This document shows, one piece after another, positions 55,039 through 63,842 of a DNA stretch of 64,000 bases (position 1 is the first letter of the stretch; every line of letters begins with the position of its first letter). Position numbers and translations under genes: made by a program. The notes under the pieces are model-generated. The model was not told the DNA's origin. It worked only from the letters and a program-made list of their open reading frames with translations, and ran no database searches. Source of the stretch: Halovenus carboxidivorans (GTDB lineage: Archaea; Halobacteriota; Halobacteria; Halobacteriales; Haloarculaceae); contig NZ_WUUT01000001.1 of assembly GCF_009831575.1 (NCBI RefSeq), forward strand, positions 581,345-645,344. Reading direction: 5' to 3'.

Positions 55039-56253
55039 TCACGCCGGGTGTACCCGAACGAGCGGCGCGTCCTGGCTGTCGACGACCACGTACAGATGAC
55101 CGGTGTCCGGCGCGACGGCCACGTCGCGAATCCGCCAGCCGTTGCCATCGAGCATCGGTTCGCGCTCTCTGAGTGTCGGGCTGTCAGCGGCGGGATTCTC
55201 GATAGTGAGGTGGCCGAGATACTGCCCGGCGAGGTTGCCGACGAACAGGTCACCCTGCCATTCGGGGAAGGCATCGCCGTCGTAGATGGCCATTCCGGCC
55301 GGCGGAAACCGGGCCACGCCGCAGGCCCAGGTGTACGCCGGCGGTGTCGTCCCGTCGCCCGGCTGGGGGTCGGGTGCGACGGGCTCTTCGGTGCCGTATT
55401 TACAGCCCGCGTCGACGATCGGCCAGCCGTAGTTGTTGCCCCCCCGGAGGCGGTTGATCTCGTCGCCGGCGTTCTCGCCGTGTTCGCTCAGCCACAGCTC
55501 CCCGGTTTCAGGGTGGCGATCCAGTCCCTGCGGGTTGCGGTGGCCGTAGGTGAAAATCGAGTCCACCGCGTCGTCTCGTTCGACGAAGGGGTTGTCCGCG
55601 GGGACGGAGCCGTCCGGTTCGAGCCGCAACGTCGCCCCGAGTTCGTTCGTCAGATCCTGTGCGACGTGGTCCGGGCCGAAGTTTTTGAACTGCCGGTCGC
55701 CGACGGTCACGTAGACCTTCCCGTCGGAGCCGAACGTGACTCGGGACCCGTAGTGTGCCTGCGAGTCGACGTACGGCCTGGCCACGTGGATCTGCTCGAA
55801 CTCCCCGAACGACGGCCCGTCGAGGTCGAGTCGGCCCCTGCCCAGGTGGGTGGCAGTGTCGCCCTCGTCGTTCGTGTCAGCGTAGGTCAGATAGACCCAC
55901 GGCTCCGCCGGGAACTCGGGGTGGACGGCCACGTCGAGCAGTCCGCCCTGGCCGGCCGCCAGCACGTCCGGGGTGCCTCCCAGTTCCGTCGTCGTTCCTG
56001 CTCCGCGGTCGACGAGTAACAGTCGCCCGGGGAGTTCGGTGACCAGCAGCTGCTCGGTATCGGGGACGAACGCGAGCCCCCAGGGGGCGTCGAGCCCGGA
56101 AACGACCGCGGAGACCTCGAACGCCCCGTCGGGGTCGACCTCGTCGACTGGTGCCGGCCCGTCGTCGCCGCTACAGCCGGCCACCGCGAGCGCGCCCGCG
56201 GCCGCGACCGTCTGCAACAGCGAGCGTCGGTCGAGCGTCGGCGTCGGTGTCAC
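55039..56253 (-). CDS. PQQ-dependent sugar dehydrogenase-like lipoprotein
   Basis: A 404-residue secreted beta-propeller of the glucose/sorbosone dehydrogenase family. It has a Tat-type signal 'LDRRSLLQTVAAAGALAVAGC' (split: LDRRSLLQTV, ALAVAGC) with lipobox Cys near 28. The propeller motifs include 'LDAPWGLAFVPD', 'GQGGLLDVAVHPEF', 'FTYGHRNPQGLDRHPETGELW' (split: TYGHRNPQGL, HPETGELW), 'EHGENAGDEINRLRGGNNYGWP' (split: EHGENAGDEINRL, NNYGWP). The His and Arg residues that bind PQQ and calcium appear present. It probably oxidises an aldose outside the cell if PQQ is available. It starts with GTG at 56253. Confidence 0.88.
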   Translation of the reverse strand: MTPTPTLDRRSLLQTVAAAGALAVAGCSGDDGPAPVDEVDPDGAFEVSAVVSGLDAPWGLAFVPDTEQLLVTELPGRLLLVDRGAGTTTELGGTPDVLAAGQGGLLDVAVHPEFPAEPWVYLTYADTNDEGDTATHLGRGRLDLDGPSFGEFEQIHVARPYVDSQAHYGSRVTFGSDGKVYVTVGDRQFKNFGPDHVAQDLTNELGATLRLEPDGSVPADNPFVERDDAVDSIFTYGHRNPQGLDRHPETGELWLSEHGENAGDEINRLRGGNNYGWPIVDAGCKYGTEEPVAPDPQPGDGTTPPAYTWACGVARFPPAGMAIYDGDAFPEWQGDLFVGNLAGQYLGHLTIENPAADSPTLREREPMLDGNGWRIRDVAVAPDTGHLYVVVDSQDAPLVRVHPA

Positions 56254-56329
56254 GCCTCCCGATAGGGACTGGCGGCGCAAGACCGTTGCGGGGCTGTCTT
56301 TATTCCGTTCGGACCGATAGGTCCAGGCG

Positions 56330-57064
56330 ATGCCCTCAGTTCGGCGCCTCGGCGGGCTGGTCGTGGTCGCGTTCTTCGTCGCGATGACGGCGCTGCGCCC
56401 CGTGTTCCGCAACCCCGCTATCGCCAACACGAGCCTCGGCGAACTGTTCCAGTGGCCGCAGGTTCTTCTGTATCTCCCGCTGCTCGCGCTGGGGGCGGTT
56501 CTGTTCGTGCTCGCCGCGCTGTCGGTTCTCCGCGGCGACGGGCTTCCCACCGGCTCCCGCGAGACGTTCGATCCGGATTCCGCGGGCGACCCCGCCGATC
56601 AGCCGGACGACGAACAGGGGTTCTGGGCGGCCGAACGCGAGAAAGAGAGCGTCTGGGAGGAGACGACCACAGAGTCGGCGGCCCGACAGGAAGGGCCGTC
56701 CGAGCGGTATCGGGACCACCCGGCGGTCCCGAACGACCGATCCGGAGCGGACGAGCAACCCCTTCGGGGGATCGAAGCGGAGGAACCCGACGCGCGACTG
56801 AGCGAGCACCTCGACCACCTCAAAACCGAACTGGCCGACGACGATACCGTGCGCGAGGCCCTCGATACGCTCGAAACCGTCGTCGAGGAGACCGAGGCCG
56901 GCCACGAGATCCCGCCGCGGTGCCCCCGGGAGGGCTGTGGTGCCGTCTGGTCGGGACGGACGGTACTCGGCTTCGGGACAGACCGCTACGAGGTGCTCGA
57001 CGACGGCGAGGAGATCGTCTGTCTCGACTGCGAGTCCGTCTACAGGCCGCAGTCGGAGGACTAG
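56330..57064 (+). CDS. membrane protein with C-terminal zinc ribbon
   Basis: A 244-residue protein with two N-terminal membrane helices (about 7-26 and 47-68), a long acidic Glu/Asp/Pro-rich cytoplasmic linker (about 75-190), and a C-terminal zinc ribbon: 'RCPREGCGAVW' near 203 and 'VCLDCESVY' near 232. A coiled stretch 'HLDHLKTELADDDTVREALDTL' (split: HLDHLKTELAD, TVREALDTL) is also visible. Family not recognised. Its last 4 nt overlap the end of the convergent GTPase gene. Confidence 0.75.
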   Translation: MPSVRRLGGLVVVAFFVAMTALRPVFRNPAIANTSLGELFQWPQVLLYLPLLALGAVLFVLAALSVLRGDGLPTGSRETFDPDSAGDPADQPDDEQGFWAAEREKESVWEETTTESAARQEGPSERYRDHPAVPNDRSGADEQPLRGIEAEEPDARLSEHLDHLKTELADDDTVREALDTLETVVEETEAGHEIPPRCPREGCGAVWSGRTVLGFGTDRYEVLDDGEEIVCLDCESVYRPQSED

Positions 57065-58173
57065 TTCGTCGTCAGAATCCGGAGTACGTCCTCGTCGGCG
57101 AGTTCGTGATCCAGGCCGACCTGCTGTTCGTCGTGTTTGGCGCTGGGACCGCTGACGCGGGCGAAGCGGAACCGGTTCTCGAACTCCCCGCCCAGTTTCT
57201 CACAGGCGTCCTCGACGGTCGCGCCCTCGAACAGGATGAGCGGCTCCTCGTAGTCGACGCCGCGGCCCGGCTTGTCCATGTAGATTCGGATCAACCCGAG
57301 CTCTGACCAGAGCCGTTCGCGCAGCGCGTCGAGGCCTTTCTCCTTCTCGGCGCTGATGAAGACGGCGTCGTCGGGGTCGATATCGCGCTCGCGGAGTTCT
57401 TCGTTGACCGTCTCGGCGTAGGAGGGCTCGATCAGATCGACCTTGTTGACGGTCACCAGCGAGGGGAGATAGACGCGGTTGTCACGGATGCCGTCGATCA
57501 GCCGATCCAGATCGACCTGCTCGCCGATGGTCACGTCGGCGTTGGTGTAGCCGTGCTCGCGGAGGATGTCCGAAATCGTGCGCTCGTCGAGGTCGAGATC
57601 CACGCTCGCGTTGATCGAGATGCCGTCTTTGGCCTTCTTGCGGACGGTCACGCGGGGTGGCTCCTCATCGAGCCGAATCCCGTTTTTGTACAGTTCCTCG
57701 CTGAGGCGGTCGTACTGCTGGATCTCGAACGCCGAGAGCACGAAGACGACCAGATCCGCGGTCCGAACGACAGAGAGCACCTCTTGCCCGTCGCCGCGGC
57801 CGCTGGCGGCCCCCTCGATCAGCCCCGGCACGTCGAGCATCTGGATATTAGCCCCGCGGTACTGCAACATCCCGGGGTTGACATCGAGCGTGGTGAACTC
57901 GTAGGAGCCGGTTTCGCTGTCGGCGTTAGTCAGGGCGTTGAGGAGGGTCGATTTGCCGACGCTGGGAAACCCGACCAGCGCGACGGTCGCGTCGCCGTGT
58001 TTCTCGACCGCGTAGCCGGGGCCGCCGCCGGAGGAGGACTGCTGGCGCTCGAGCTTTTCCTTTTTCTCCGCGAGTTTGGCCTTCAGTCGCCCGATGTGTG
58101 CCTCGGTCGACTTGTTGTACGGCGTCTCGCGGATCTCCTGCTCGATCTCCTCGATCTCCTCTTCGAGCCCCAT
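57061..58173 (-). CDS. DRG-type Obg GTPase
   Basis: A 370-residue translational GTPase of the DRG family. It has an N-terminal helical hairpin 'LEEEIEEIEQEIRETPYNKST', a G1 'GFPSVGKST' near residue 69, G3 'DVPGLIEGAASGRG' near 113, G4 'NKVD' near 243 and G5 'ISAEKEKGL' near 274, and a C-terminal TGS domain (about 290-368). In archaea and eukaryotes DRG proteins act on stalled ribosomes. All nucleotide motifs look intact. It is convergent with, and 4 nt overlapping, the zinc-ribbon membrane protein. Confidence 0.95.
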   Translation of the reverse strand: MGLEEEIEEIEQEIRETPYNKSTEAHIGRLKAKLAEKKEKLERQQSSSGGGPGYAVEKHGDATVALVGFPSVGKSTLLNALTNADSETGSYEFTTLDVNPGMLQYRGANIQMLDVPGLIEGAASGRGDGQEVLSVVRTADLVVFVLSAFEIQQYDRLSEELYKNGIRLDEEPPRVTVRKKAKDGISINASVDLDLDERTISDILREHGYTNADVTIGEQVDLDRLIDGIRDNRVYLPSLVTVNKVDLIEPSYAETVNEELRERDIDPDDAVFISAEKEKGLDALRERLWSELGLIRIYMDKPGRGVDYEEPLILFEGATVEDACEKLGGEFENRFRFARVSGPSAKHDEQQVGLDHELADEDVLRILTTN

Positions 58174-58223
58174 TATCCCTGTGTCTGCCGTCGATACGCA
58201 AAAGCGCTTTCGTCCGCACCGAC

Positions 58224-58832
58224 CTACCGGTTGCGGGCGTTCAGAAACGGCACCGAGACCTCCTTGCCCGTCACGTGGGCGTTGAGTTTCGCCGCCGCCG
58301 GGGACTCCCGAATCCCCGTCTCGTCGTAGACCGTCTCGAACTGTTCGAGCAGCGCCGCGTGGCTCCGGAGGGTGTACTTCTGGTGGTACCCCTCCGCGGG
58401 GTAGAACTGATCGAGCGGTTCAATCCGCGTCTCGACGCGCTCGCGAGGGTGGTCGCTCCCCTCGATGTGCTCGATCACGGCCCCGCGCTGGTCGTCGCCC
58501 TCGGTGAGCACGAGGTTCTGGTACTGGCGTTTCGCGGTCTGACGGCGCGGATCGTGTTCCCGGAAGGCGACTTCGAGCAGGTCCCGATAGCTCGTCTGCT
58601 CGGGGTCGAACTCGATCTGCACGACCTCGGTGTGGTCGCCGAGGGCGCGGTAGGTCGGGTCGGCTCTGCTCCCGCCCGCGTATCCGACCCGGGTTCGGAC
58701 GACGCCGTCGCGCGCACCGAAGGTCGCGTCGGGACCCCAGAAACAGCCCAGTCCGAACGTCGCCGTCTCCGTCTCGTTCGGGTCGGGCGCCGAGCGGTCG
58801 TACTCCCGGAGGACAGTCGGTGTCACCGTCAT
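58224..58832 (-). CDS. msrA: peptide methionine sulfoxide reductase MsrA
   Basis: A 202-residue enzyme that reduces methionine-S-sulfoxide in proteins. The catalytic Cys is in 'FGLGCFWGPDATFG' near residue 30 and 'VGYAGGSRADPTYRALGDHTE' (split: VGYAGG, PTYRALGDHTE) follows. The C-terminal 'YHQKYTLRSH' near 150 belongs to the substrate side. No obvious resolving Cys is present, so a thioredoxin-independent or single-Cys mechanism is possible. The ATG overlaps the stop of the upstream kinase by 4 nt (ATGA), so translation is likely coupled. Confidence 0.93.
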   Translation of the reverse strand: MTVTPTVLREYDRSAPDPNETETATFGLGCFWGPDATFGARDGVVRTRVGYAGGSRADPTYRALGDHTEVVQIEFDPEQTSYRDLLEVAFREHDPRRQTAKRQYQNLVLTEGDDQRGAVIEHIEGSDHPRERVETRIEPLDQFYPAEGYHQKYTLRSHAALLEQFETVYDETGIRESPAAAKLNAHVTGKEVSVPFLNARNR

Positions 58833-60298
58833 TGTACCACCAGCAGATGTTGTCCCGACCCGACGCCCGTCCGCAGAACGTATTCGAGAGCTGTCCCGTC
58901 CCGTTCGATCCGGCCGTTGCCGTCGGAGAGTTGCCGGCGGCCGAGCGGGCCGGTCGCCGACCCGACGACGGCGGTGATCGGCCGACCGGCGAACTCCTCG
59001 ACCGGACAGTCCAACAGCGTCTCGGCGCGGTCGTTCGCTTCGAGGATCTGTCCGTCCGCCGCGAGCATGACCAAGCCGACCGGCGCGGCGTCGAAGATGG
59101 TCTCGTAGCGGTCCCCCGCCCGCGGGACCTGCGGTTCGTCGGGGTCGTCGTCGCTCGACTCCCCCTGCGGGAGCGTCAGCGTCACCCGCGTTCCGCCGTC
59201 CGTCTCGATATCCAGGTCGCCGCGGTGGCTCATCGCGACCCAGTAGACCGACCACAGTCCCAGACCGCTGCCGTGGACGAGTTGCGTCTCAGTCCCGGTC
59301 TGGAGCACGTCGCGCTCGGCGTCCGGAAGCCCCGGACCGTCGTCGGCTATCGTTATCACGGCGGATTCACCTCGCTCCCGCAGTGTGATCTCCGCGGTCG
59401 GGCTCTCACCGGCGTACTCCCCGACGTTCTCGACGAGTTCCCAGAGTGCGGTCTCGACGCTCGGATACGCCGGGACGACGAGTCGATCCGGCGCGTCGAC
59501 CGTAACCGAGAGGTCGGGGTAGTTCTCCCCGGCCTGCTCGACGATATCACCGACGACGGCGACCAGATCCGTCGGCCGGCGGTCGTACTCGGTGTTGATG
59601 CTCTTGCCCAGTTGGCGGGCCGTTTCGCTCATCCCGATCAGTTCGTCGGCGGACTCGACGATCCGCTCACACTCGGTGCAGTCGTCGTGTTGCTCGGCGT
59701 GCAGCCGGGCGTTCGCCCGGATCACCGTCAGTTCGTTTCGGATGTTGTGCCGCAGGACTCTGTCGAGGACGTTGACCAGGCTGGTCTGTCGGGCGAGTTG
59801 TTCGCGCTGGTGTTCGTGTTCGAGTTCGTGTTCGAGCAGTCGACTGACCAGTTCGGCAAACATCGTCTCGGCGTCCGAGAACGGATCGTTCCGGGCGTCG
59901 GCCGCGACGAAACAGACCGTCCCGTACGCCTCGTCGTTGACCGTCAGCGTCGTCCCGTGATAGCAGTCGAACTTGTCGGCCTCGACGCCGGTTTGCTGGT
60001 TTGGAATATCGTGCAGCGCCAGCGGTGACCCCCGCTCTAGGGTGTGCCGGCAGTAGGTGCCGCTGAGATTCGCCTTCATGCCGGCGGGGGCGAGCCCGTC
60101 GGCGTCGTCCGTGCTGACGACTGTCTCCCAGTGATCTGTCTCGGCGTCGATCCGCGTGAGAAACCCGCTGTCGACATCGAGATAGGACTTCCCCAGTTCC
60201 AGGGCGTCTTTCGCCTTGTCCTCGAACGGCGCGTCGCGCTTCATGATCTCGTAGAGGCGGTGGCGCGCTTCGTCCGCGCTCCGGATGGCCTGACTCAC
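58829..60298 (-). CDS. GAF sensor histidine kinase with C-terminal PAS, overlapping msrA
   Basis: A 489-residue soluble kinase of odd layout: GAF (about 20-155), DHp with 'RVLRHNIRNELTVI' (H184), HATPase (about 265-375; ELVENVGEY, DDGPGLP, GSGLGLWSVYW), and then a PAS domain at the end (about 390-489, 'IFDAAPVGLVMLAADGQILEAN'). PAS after the ATPase domain is rare. Cys occur at 83, 112 and 129 in the GAF and at 207 and 210 (CTEC) in the dimerisation helices. The start is GTG at 60298. It overlaps msrA by 4 nt, and no response regulator is adjacent. Confidence 0.9.
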   Translation of the reverse strand: MSQAIRSADEARHRLYEIMKRDAPFEDKAKDALELGKSYLDVDSGFLTRIDAETDHWETVVSTDDADGLAPAGMKANLSGTYCRHTLERGSPLALHDIPNQQTGVEADKFDCYHGTTLTVNDEAYGTVCFVAADARNDPFSDAETMFAELVSRLLEHELEHEHQREQLARQTSLVNVLDRVLRHNIRNELTVIRANARLHAEQHDDCTECERIVESADELIGMSETARQLGKSINTEYDRRPTDLVAVVGDIVEQAGENYPDLSVTVDAPDRLVVPAYPSVETALWELVENVGEYAGESPTAEITLRERGESAVITIADDGPGLPDAERDVLQTGTETQLVHGSGLGLWSVYWVAMSHRGDLDIETDGGTRVTLTLPQGESSDDDPDEPQVPRAGDRYETIFDAAPVGLVMLAADGQILEANDRAETLLDCPVEEFAGRPITAVVGSATGPLGRRQLSDGNGRIERDGTALEYVLRTGVGSGQHLLVVQ

Positions 60299-60507
60299 CG
60301 TCGATCACCTCCGGTAGTAGCAGAGTACCGCTCCGACGTAGCAGGGTTTCTCTTACCGACCCGCACTCGCGGGTGAACCCGAGGTACGTAATCCATCGGT
60401 CCCAGTTGGACGGCCCCGCCATTGGCTCTTTTGATCGGTGTGAGTCCGCCGACAGCTCTGGGTGGGACGGCCGTAACGGTCATACTCGCTCGAAATCACG
60501 TCACCGT

Positions 60508-61500
60508 ATGCGCCGCCGCATTCTCGTCGTCTCGCTGGCAGGAGCGCTCGTTATCGCGGGCTGTGCCGCGCCGGCGACGACCGCACCCGACCCGCCACCC
60601 GGCGACCTCGAAATCCACCATATCGACGTCGGCCAGGGCGACGCGACCCTGCTAATCGGGCCAGAGGGCGAGACGATGCTGATCGACACCGGTCGGTACG
60701 GCGACAACGGTACCACCGTCCTCGACTATCTCGACGAGCAGAACGTCGACCCGATCGATCATCTCGTCACGACACACCCTCACGCCGATCACATCGGGGG
60801 TCACGAGGCGGTCATCGGGACGTACGAATCCCGCCGGGAGGGCATCGGTGTCGCATACGGTCCCGGTACGACACACACGACAAACACCTACAAAGAGTAT
60901 CGCACCGCAATCGAGCGCCACGACGTGCAACACCGTACAGTCCGCGACGGCGATTCGATCCCGTTCGGTTCGGGCGTCACCGTCACGGTGTTGCACCCTC
61001 CCGACGAAGGGGTCTCCGCGAGCCTGAACGACGCCAGCCTCACGCTTCTGATCGAGTTCGGCGAGACGGAGTATCTGACGACCGGAGACGGGGAGGAAGC
61101 CGCAGAATCCCGGCTCGTCCGGAGCCACGGCGACACGCTGGAGGCCGATGTCTACCAGGCCGGTCACCACGGCTCCTACACCTCGTCGAGCGAGGCGCTC
61201 GTCGACCAGATCGACCCCGAGGTTGCGGTCGTTTCGAGCGCCGGAGCCAGCCCGCACGGTCACCCCCACGACAGCACGCTCAGGCGGTTCGATGAGTACG
61301 GGATCGAAACCTACTGGACGGGCGCACACGGCGATACCGTCATCACGACCGACGGTCGCGAGGCGAGCGTGACCGTCGAGCGCGACGGACCGACCGATCC
61401 GGTCGAACTGCTCGCGCGGAAACCCATCGGCGGCAGCGCGAAACAGATCGGTCCGACGGTCGGAGGTGCCGCCCCCAATCCGGACTCCGTCGTTCCGTGA
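60508..61500 (+). CDS. secreted MBL-fold lipoprotein (ComEC C-terminal domain-like)
   Basis: A 330-residue lipoprotein. 'RRILVVSLAGALVIAGCAAP' is a Sec/lipobox signal with Cys near residue 18. The mature part is a metallo-beta-lactamase of the ComEC/Rec2 hydrolase group: 'HHIDVGQGDATLLIGPEGE' (split: HIDVGQGDATLLI), 'THPHADHIGGHEAV' (HxHxDH) near 93, 'LTTGDGEEAAE' near 190, 'VYQAGHHGSYTSSS' near 218. Such stand-alone secreted forms may degrade extracellular DNA or nucleotides. The ATG at 60508 is preferred; longer upstream frames lack a signal peptide. Confidence 0.87.
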   Translation: MRRRILVVSLAGALVIAGCAAPATTAPDPPPGDLEIHHIDVGQGDATLLIGPEGETMLIDTGRYGDNGTTVLDYLDEQNVDPIDHLVTTHPHADHIGGHEAVIGTYESRREGIGVAYGPGTTHTTNTYKEYRTAIERHDVQHRTVRDGDSIPFGSGVTVTVLHPPDEGVSASLNDASLTLLIEFGETEYLTTGDGEEAAESRLVRSHGDTLEADVYQAGHHGSYTSSSEALVDQIDPEVAVVSSAGASPHGHPHDSTLRRFDEYGIETYWTGAHGDTVITTDGREASVTVERDGPTDPVELLARKPIGGSAKQIGPTVGGAAPNPDSVVP

Positions 61501-61638
61501 CGGTCACTCCGTCAGTTCGCCGCTCCGAACACGTCTGGTGGATTCCGGCAGACATCGGCGGATGTCCAGTCGTCGGCTCCAAAAACACGGTCGTCCGCTC
61601 GAAAGCGACCACGAGACTCGCCGTCTACTGCTGTCCAG

Positions 61639-61899
61639 CTATCGGGACTGCGGGCGGCGGTCTGTGCCCGAATCGACTCGTGGGGTCTGGCGTCGCTCAG
61701 CTACGAGTGCCCGGCCGACGAAATAGGCCTTCCTGAGTACGACCGCAGATACGCCGCCGAGGACGTACACGGCGACCAGCCGAGAGGCGAGAACTGACAG
61801 CGTGATCAGCAGAAAGATCCCGACGAACGCGATCGACCCCCCGACCGTCCGTCTCGTGGTGTGTGAATGCTTCGTGAGTTCCGGCGTTGGCTGTCTCAT
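61639..61899 (-). CDS. small membrane protein
   Basis: An 86-residue basic protein with two closely spaced helices (about 19-42 and 42-60) and a positively charged C-terminal tail (RPQSR). It starts MRQPTPELTKHSHTTRR. Unknown function. Its transcript runs convergently towards the MBL-fold gene; 138 bp between them show no other gene. Confidence 0.6.
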   Translation of the reverse strand: MRQPTPELTKHSHTTRRTVGGSIAFVGIFLLITLSVLASRLVAVYVLGGVSAVVLRKAYFVGRALVAERRQTPRVDSGTDRRPQSR

Positions 61900-62037
61900 T
61901 GTATCTGTACAGAGGAGTCGGACCCACTAAAGGGTAATCTGAATGATATTTCTGTAAGATTTCTTTCCGAAGCGATCTTCTGTATCTGTATTGAGAGATT
62001 CGGAGCTTTAGGTGCCCCCAGGCGCATAGGTAGGTGT

Positions 62038-62976
62038 ATGTCAGACGACGCTGACGGAGACGAGATTCTGACGCCCGACGAGGCGTTCGCTCGACTCGGC
62101 AACGAGACGCGGGTCGAGATACTCCGGTGTCTCGGGGAGGCGGGGCGACCGCTGCAGTTCTCGGAACTGCACGCCAGGACGGACGTACAGGATTCGGGAC
62201 AGTTCAACTACCACCTCAGGAAACTCGTCGGACAGTTCGTGCACAAGACCGAGGAGGGGTACATGCTCAGTCGGATGGGCCGGCGGGTCGTCGAGGCGGT
62301 GCTGTCGGGCGCGGTGACCGACACGCCGTCGCTCGAACGAACTCAGGTGGACGAGCCCTGCGAGTACTGCGGCGCGCCGATCGAGGTGACGTGGACCGAA
62401 GGGAGCGTGCGGATGTTCTGCACGGAGTGTCCGGGTCAGTTCGGCCGCGCCTTCGACGGGGGGACGGGGACCGACGCCGAGGTGGGCTATCTGGGTCGGC
62501 TTCCGCTCCCGGCGGCGGGCGTCCAGGATCGAACCCCGGCCGAACTTCTCCACGCGGCCCGAATCGCCGGCACTCTCGAAGTCTACGCCCTCTCGGCGGG
62601 GGTCTGTCCGCGCTGCTCCGGCACCGTCGAGCGGGATATCTCGGTCTGTAAGGATCACGATGTCGACGGTGGCCTCTGTGAGAACTGTCAGAGCCGTCAC
62701 GCCGTCGGGGTCAGTTTCCAGTGCACGAACTGTATCTACAAGGCCGGCGGCGGCCCCGGACTCGGCGTGATCACCGACACGGCGCTGCTGGCCTTCCTGA
62801 TCGATCACGGCTACAACCCGATCGCCGGCGAGTCGATGACCGAGGTCAACCGGGTCCACCAGAAATACGACGAGGAGATCATCTCACTCGATCCGCTCCG
62901 GGTCGAACTCACGTTCCACCTCGACGACGACTCGCTTTCGCTCACACTCGACGAGCAGTTGCGCGTACTCGAGTGA
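62038..62976 (+). CDS. ArsR-type winged-helix regulator with zinc ribbons (DUF7351-like)
   Basis: A 312-residue transcription regulator. The N-terminal winged helix (about 12-90) has 'FARLGNETRVEILRCLGEAG' and 'LQFSELHARTDVQDSGQFNYHLRKL' (split: FSELHARTDV, SGQFNYHLRKL). The rest contains two zinc ribbons: CEYCGAP and 'FCTECPGQF' (about 103-130), then CPRC, 'CENCQSRH' and CTNC (about 200-245). No inducer-binding motif of ArsR is seen in the helix. This layout is widespread in haloarchaea (DUF7351); the regulated genes are not known. The ATG at 62038 is chosen. An AT-rich promoter region lies at 61900-62030. Confidence 0.88.
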   Translation: MSDDADGDEILTPDEAFARLGNETRVEILRCLGEAGRPLQFSELHARTDVQDSGQFNYHLRKLVGQFVHKTEEGYMLSRMGRRVVEAVLSGAVTDTPSLERTQVDEPCEYCGAPIEVTWTEGSVRMFCTECPGQFGRAFDGGTGTDAEVGYLGRLPLPAAGVQDRTPAELLHAARIAGTLEVYALSAGVCPRCSGTVERDISVCKDHDVDGGLCENCQSRHAVGVSFQCTNCIYKAGGGPGLGVITDTALLAFLIDHGYNPIAGESMTEVNRVHQKYDEEIISLDPLRVELTFHLDDDSLSLTLDEQLRVLE

Positions 62977-63056
62977 CCGCGCACCGTGAGGAAGCACTGT
63001 CCGGTGGCGGTGGACGCTTCGCTACGCTTACCAGTCTCGGCCGTCTGTTCGTAGCT

Positions 63057-63842
63057 ATGAGCGACAAGGACATGTACTACAACAAGGCCAAACAGCAGGG
63101 CTATCGCGCCCGCTCGGCCTACAAACTCCAGCAACTCGACGAGACGGCCGGCCTGCTCGGTGACGGTGACACCGTCGTCGACCTCGGGGCCGCACCCGGC
63201 GGCTGGATGCAGGTCGCCGCCGAGCGCGTCGGCCCGACCGGAACCGTCGTCGGTGTCGACCGCCAGAATATCTCCGATCTCGACGACCCGGAGGCGACCG
63301 TCGAGTACGTCCGCGGGGACATCACCGAAGACTGGACGCGCGAGGAGATCCGCTCCGTCGTCGGCGCGGACGACGACCGACCGGTCGATGTCGTCGTCTC
63401 CGACATGGCGCCGAACATGAGCGGGGAGTACGATCTGGACCACGCGCGGTCGGTCCACCTCGCCCGGCAGGCGTTCGACGTGGCTACCGAACTGCTCGGT
63501 CCCGGCGGCGACCTCGCCGTGAAGGTCTTCGACGGCCGCGATCTGGCCGACCTCGAAGCCGACATCGACGAGGAGTTCGAGTACGTCCGCCAGATCCGCC
63601 CCGACGCGTCCCGGGACTCCTCCTCCGAGCTGTATCTCGTCGCGAAGAACTTCCTCACCGCCCCGGTTCGGCCGGGTGACACGCTGGAGGTCGAGATCAC
63701 CGATACCGGCGAGGAAGGCGACGGAATCGCCCGCGTCGACGGCTTTACGCTGTTCGTCCCCGACGCCGAGGAAGGGCAGTCCTACCGTGTTACGGTCGAC
63801 GACGTGAAACCGCGCTTCGGCTTCGCCGAAATTGTCGAGTGA
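63057..63842 (+). CDS. rlmE: 23S rRNA 2'-O-ribose methyltransferase RlmE with TRAM domain
   Basis: A 261-residue SAM-dependent methyltransferase that methylates U2552-equivalent ribose in 23S rRNA. Start 'YYNKAKQQGYRARSAYKLQQL' (split: YYNKAKQQGYR, ARSAYKLQQL) carries the first catalytic Lys, 'VVDLGAAPGGWMQVAAE' the SAM site near residue 42, 'VVVSDMAPNMSGEYDLDHARS' (split: VVSDMAPNMSG) the Asp near 119, and 'LAVKVFDG' the second Lys near 157. The C-terminal TRAM domain (about 200-261, 'TAPVRPGDTLEVEITDTGEEGDGIARVDG', split: VRPGDTLEVEI, GDGIARVDG) is characteristic of haloarchaea. It is complete within the window; the remaining 158 bp show no gene. Confidence 0.95.
   Translation: MSDKDMYYNKAKQQGYRARSAYKLQQLDETAGLLGDGDTVVDLGAAPGGWMQVAAERVGPTGTVVGVDRQNISDLDDPEATVEYVRGDITEDWTREEIRSVVGADDDRPVDVVVSDMAPNMSGEYDLDHARSVHLARQAFDVATELLGPGGDLAVKVFDGRDLADLEADIDEEFEYVRQIRPDASRDSSSELYLVAKNFLTAPVRPGDTLEVEITDTGEEGDGIARVDGFTLFVPDAEEGQSYRVTVDDVKPRFGFAEIVE

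Noticed and set aside
53233-56019. A 928-codon open frame on the plus strand crossing deoC, DUF63 and the sugar dehydrogenase
   Set aside because: It is antisense or out of frame to three well-supported genes and has Arg-rich, low-information sequence; high GC makes such shadows long.
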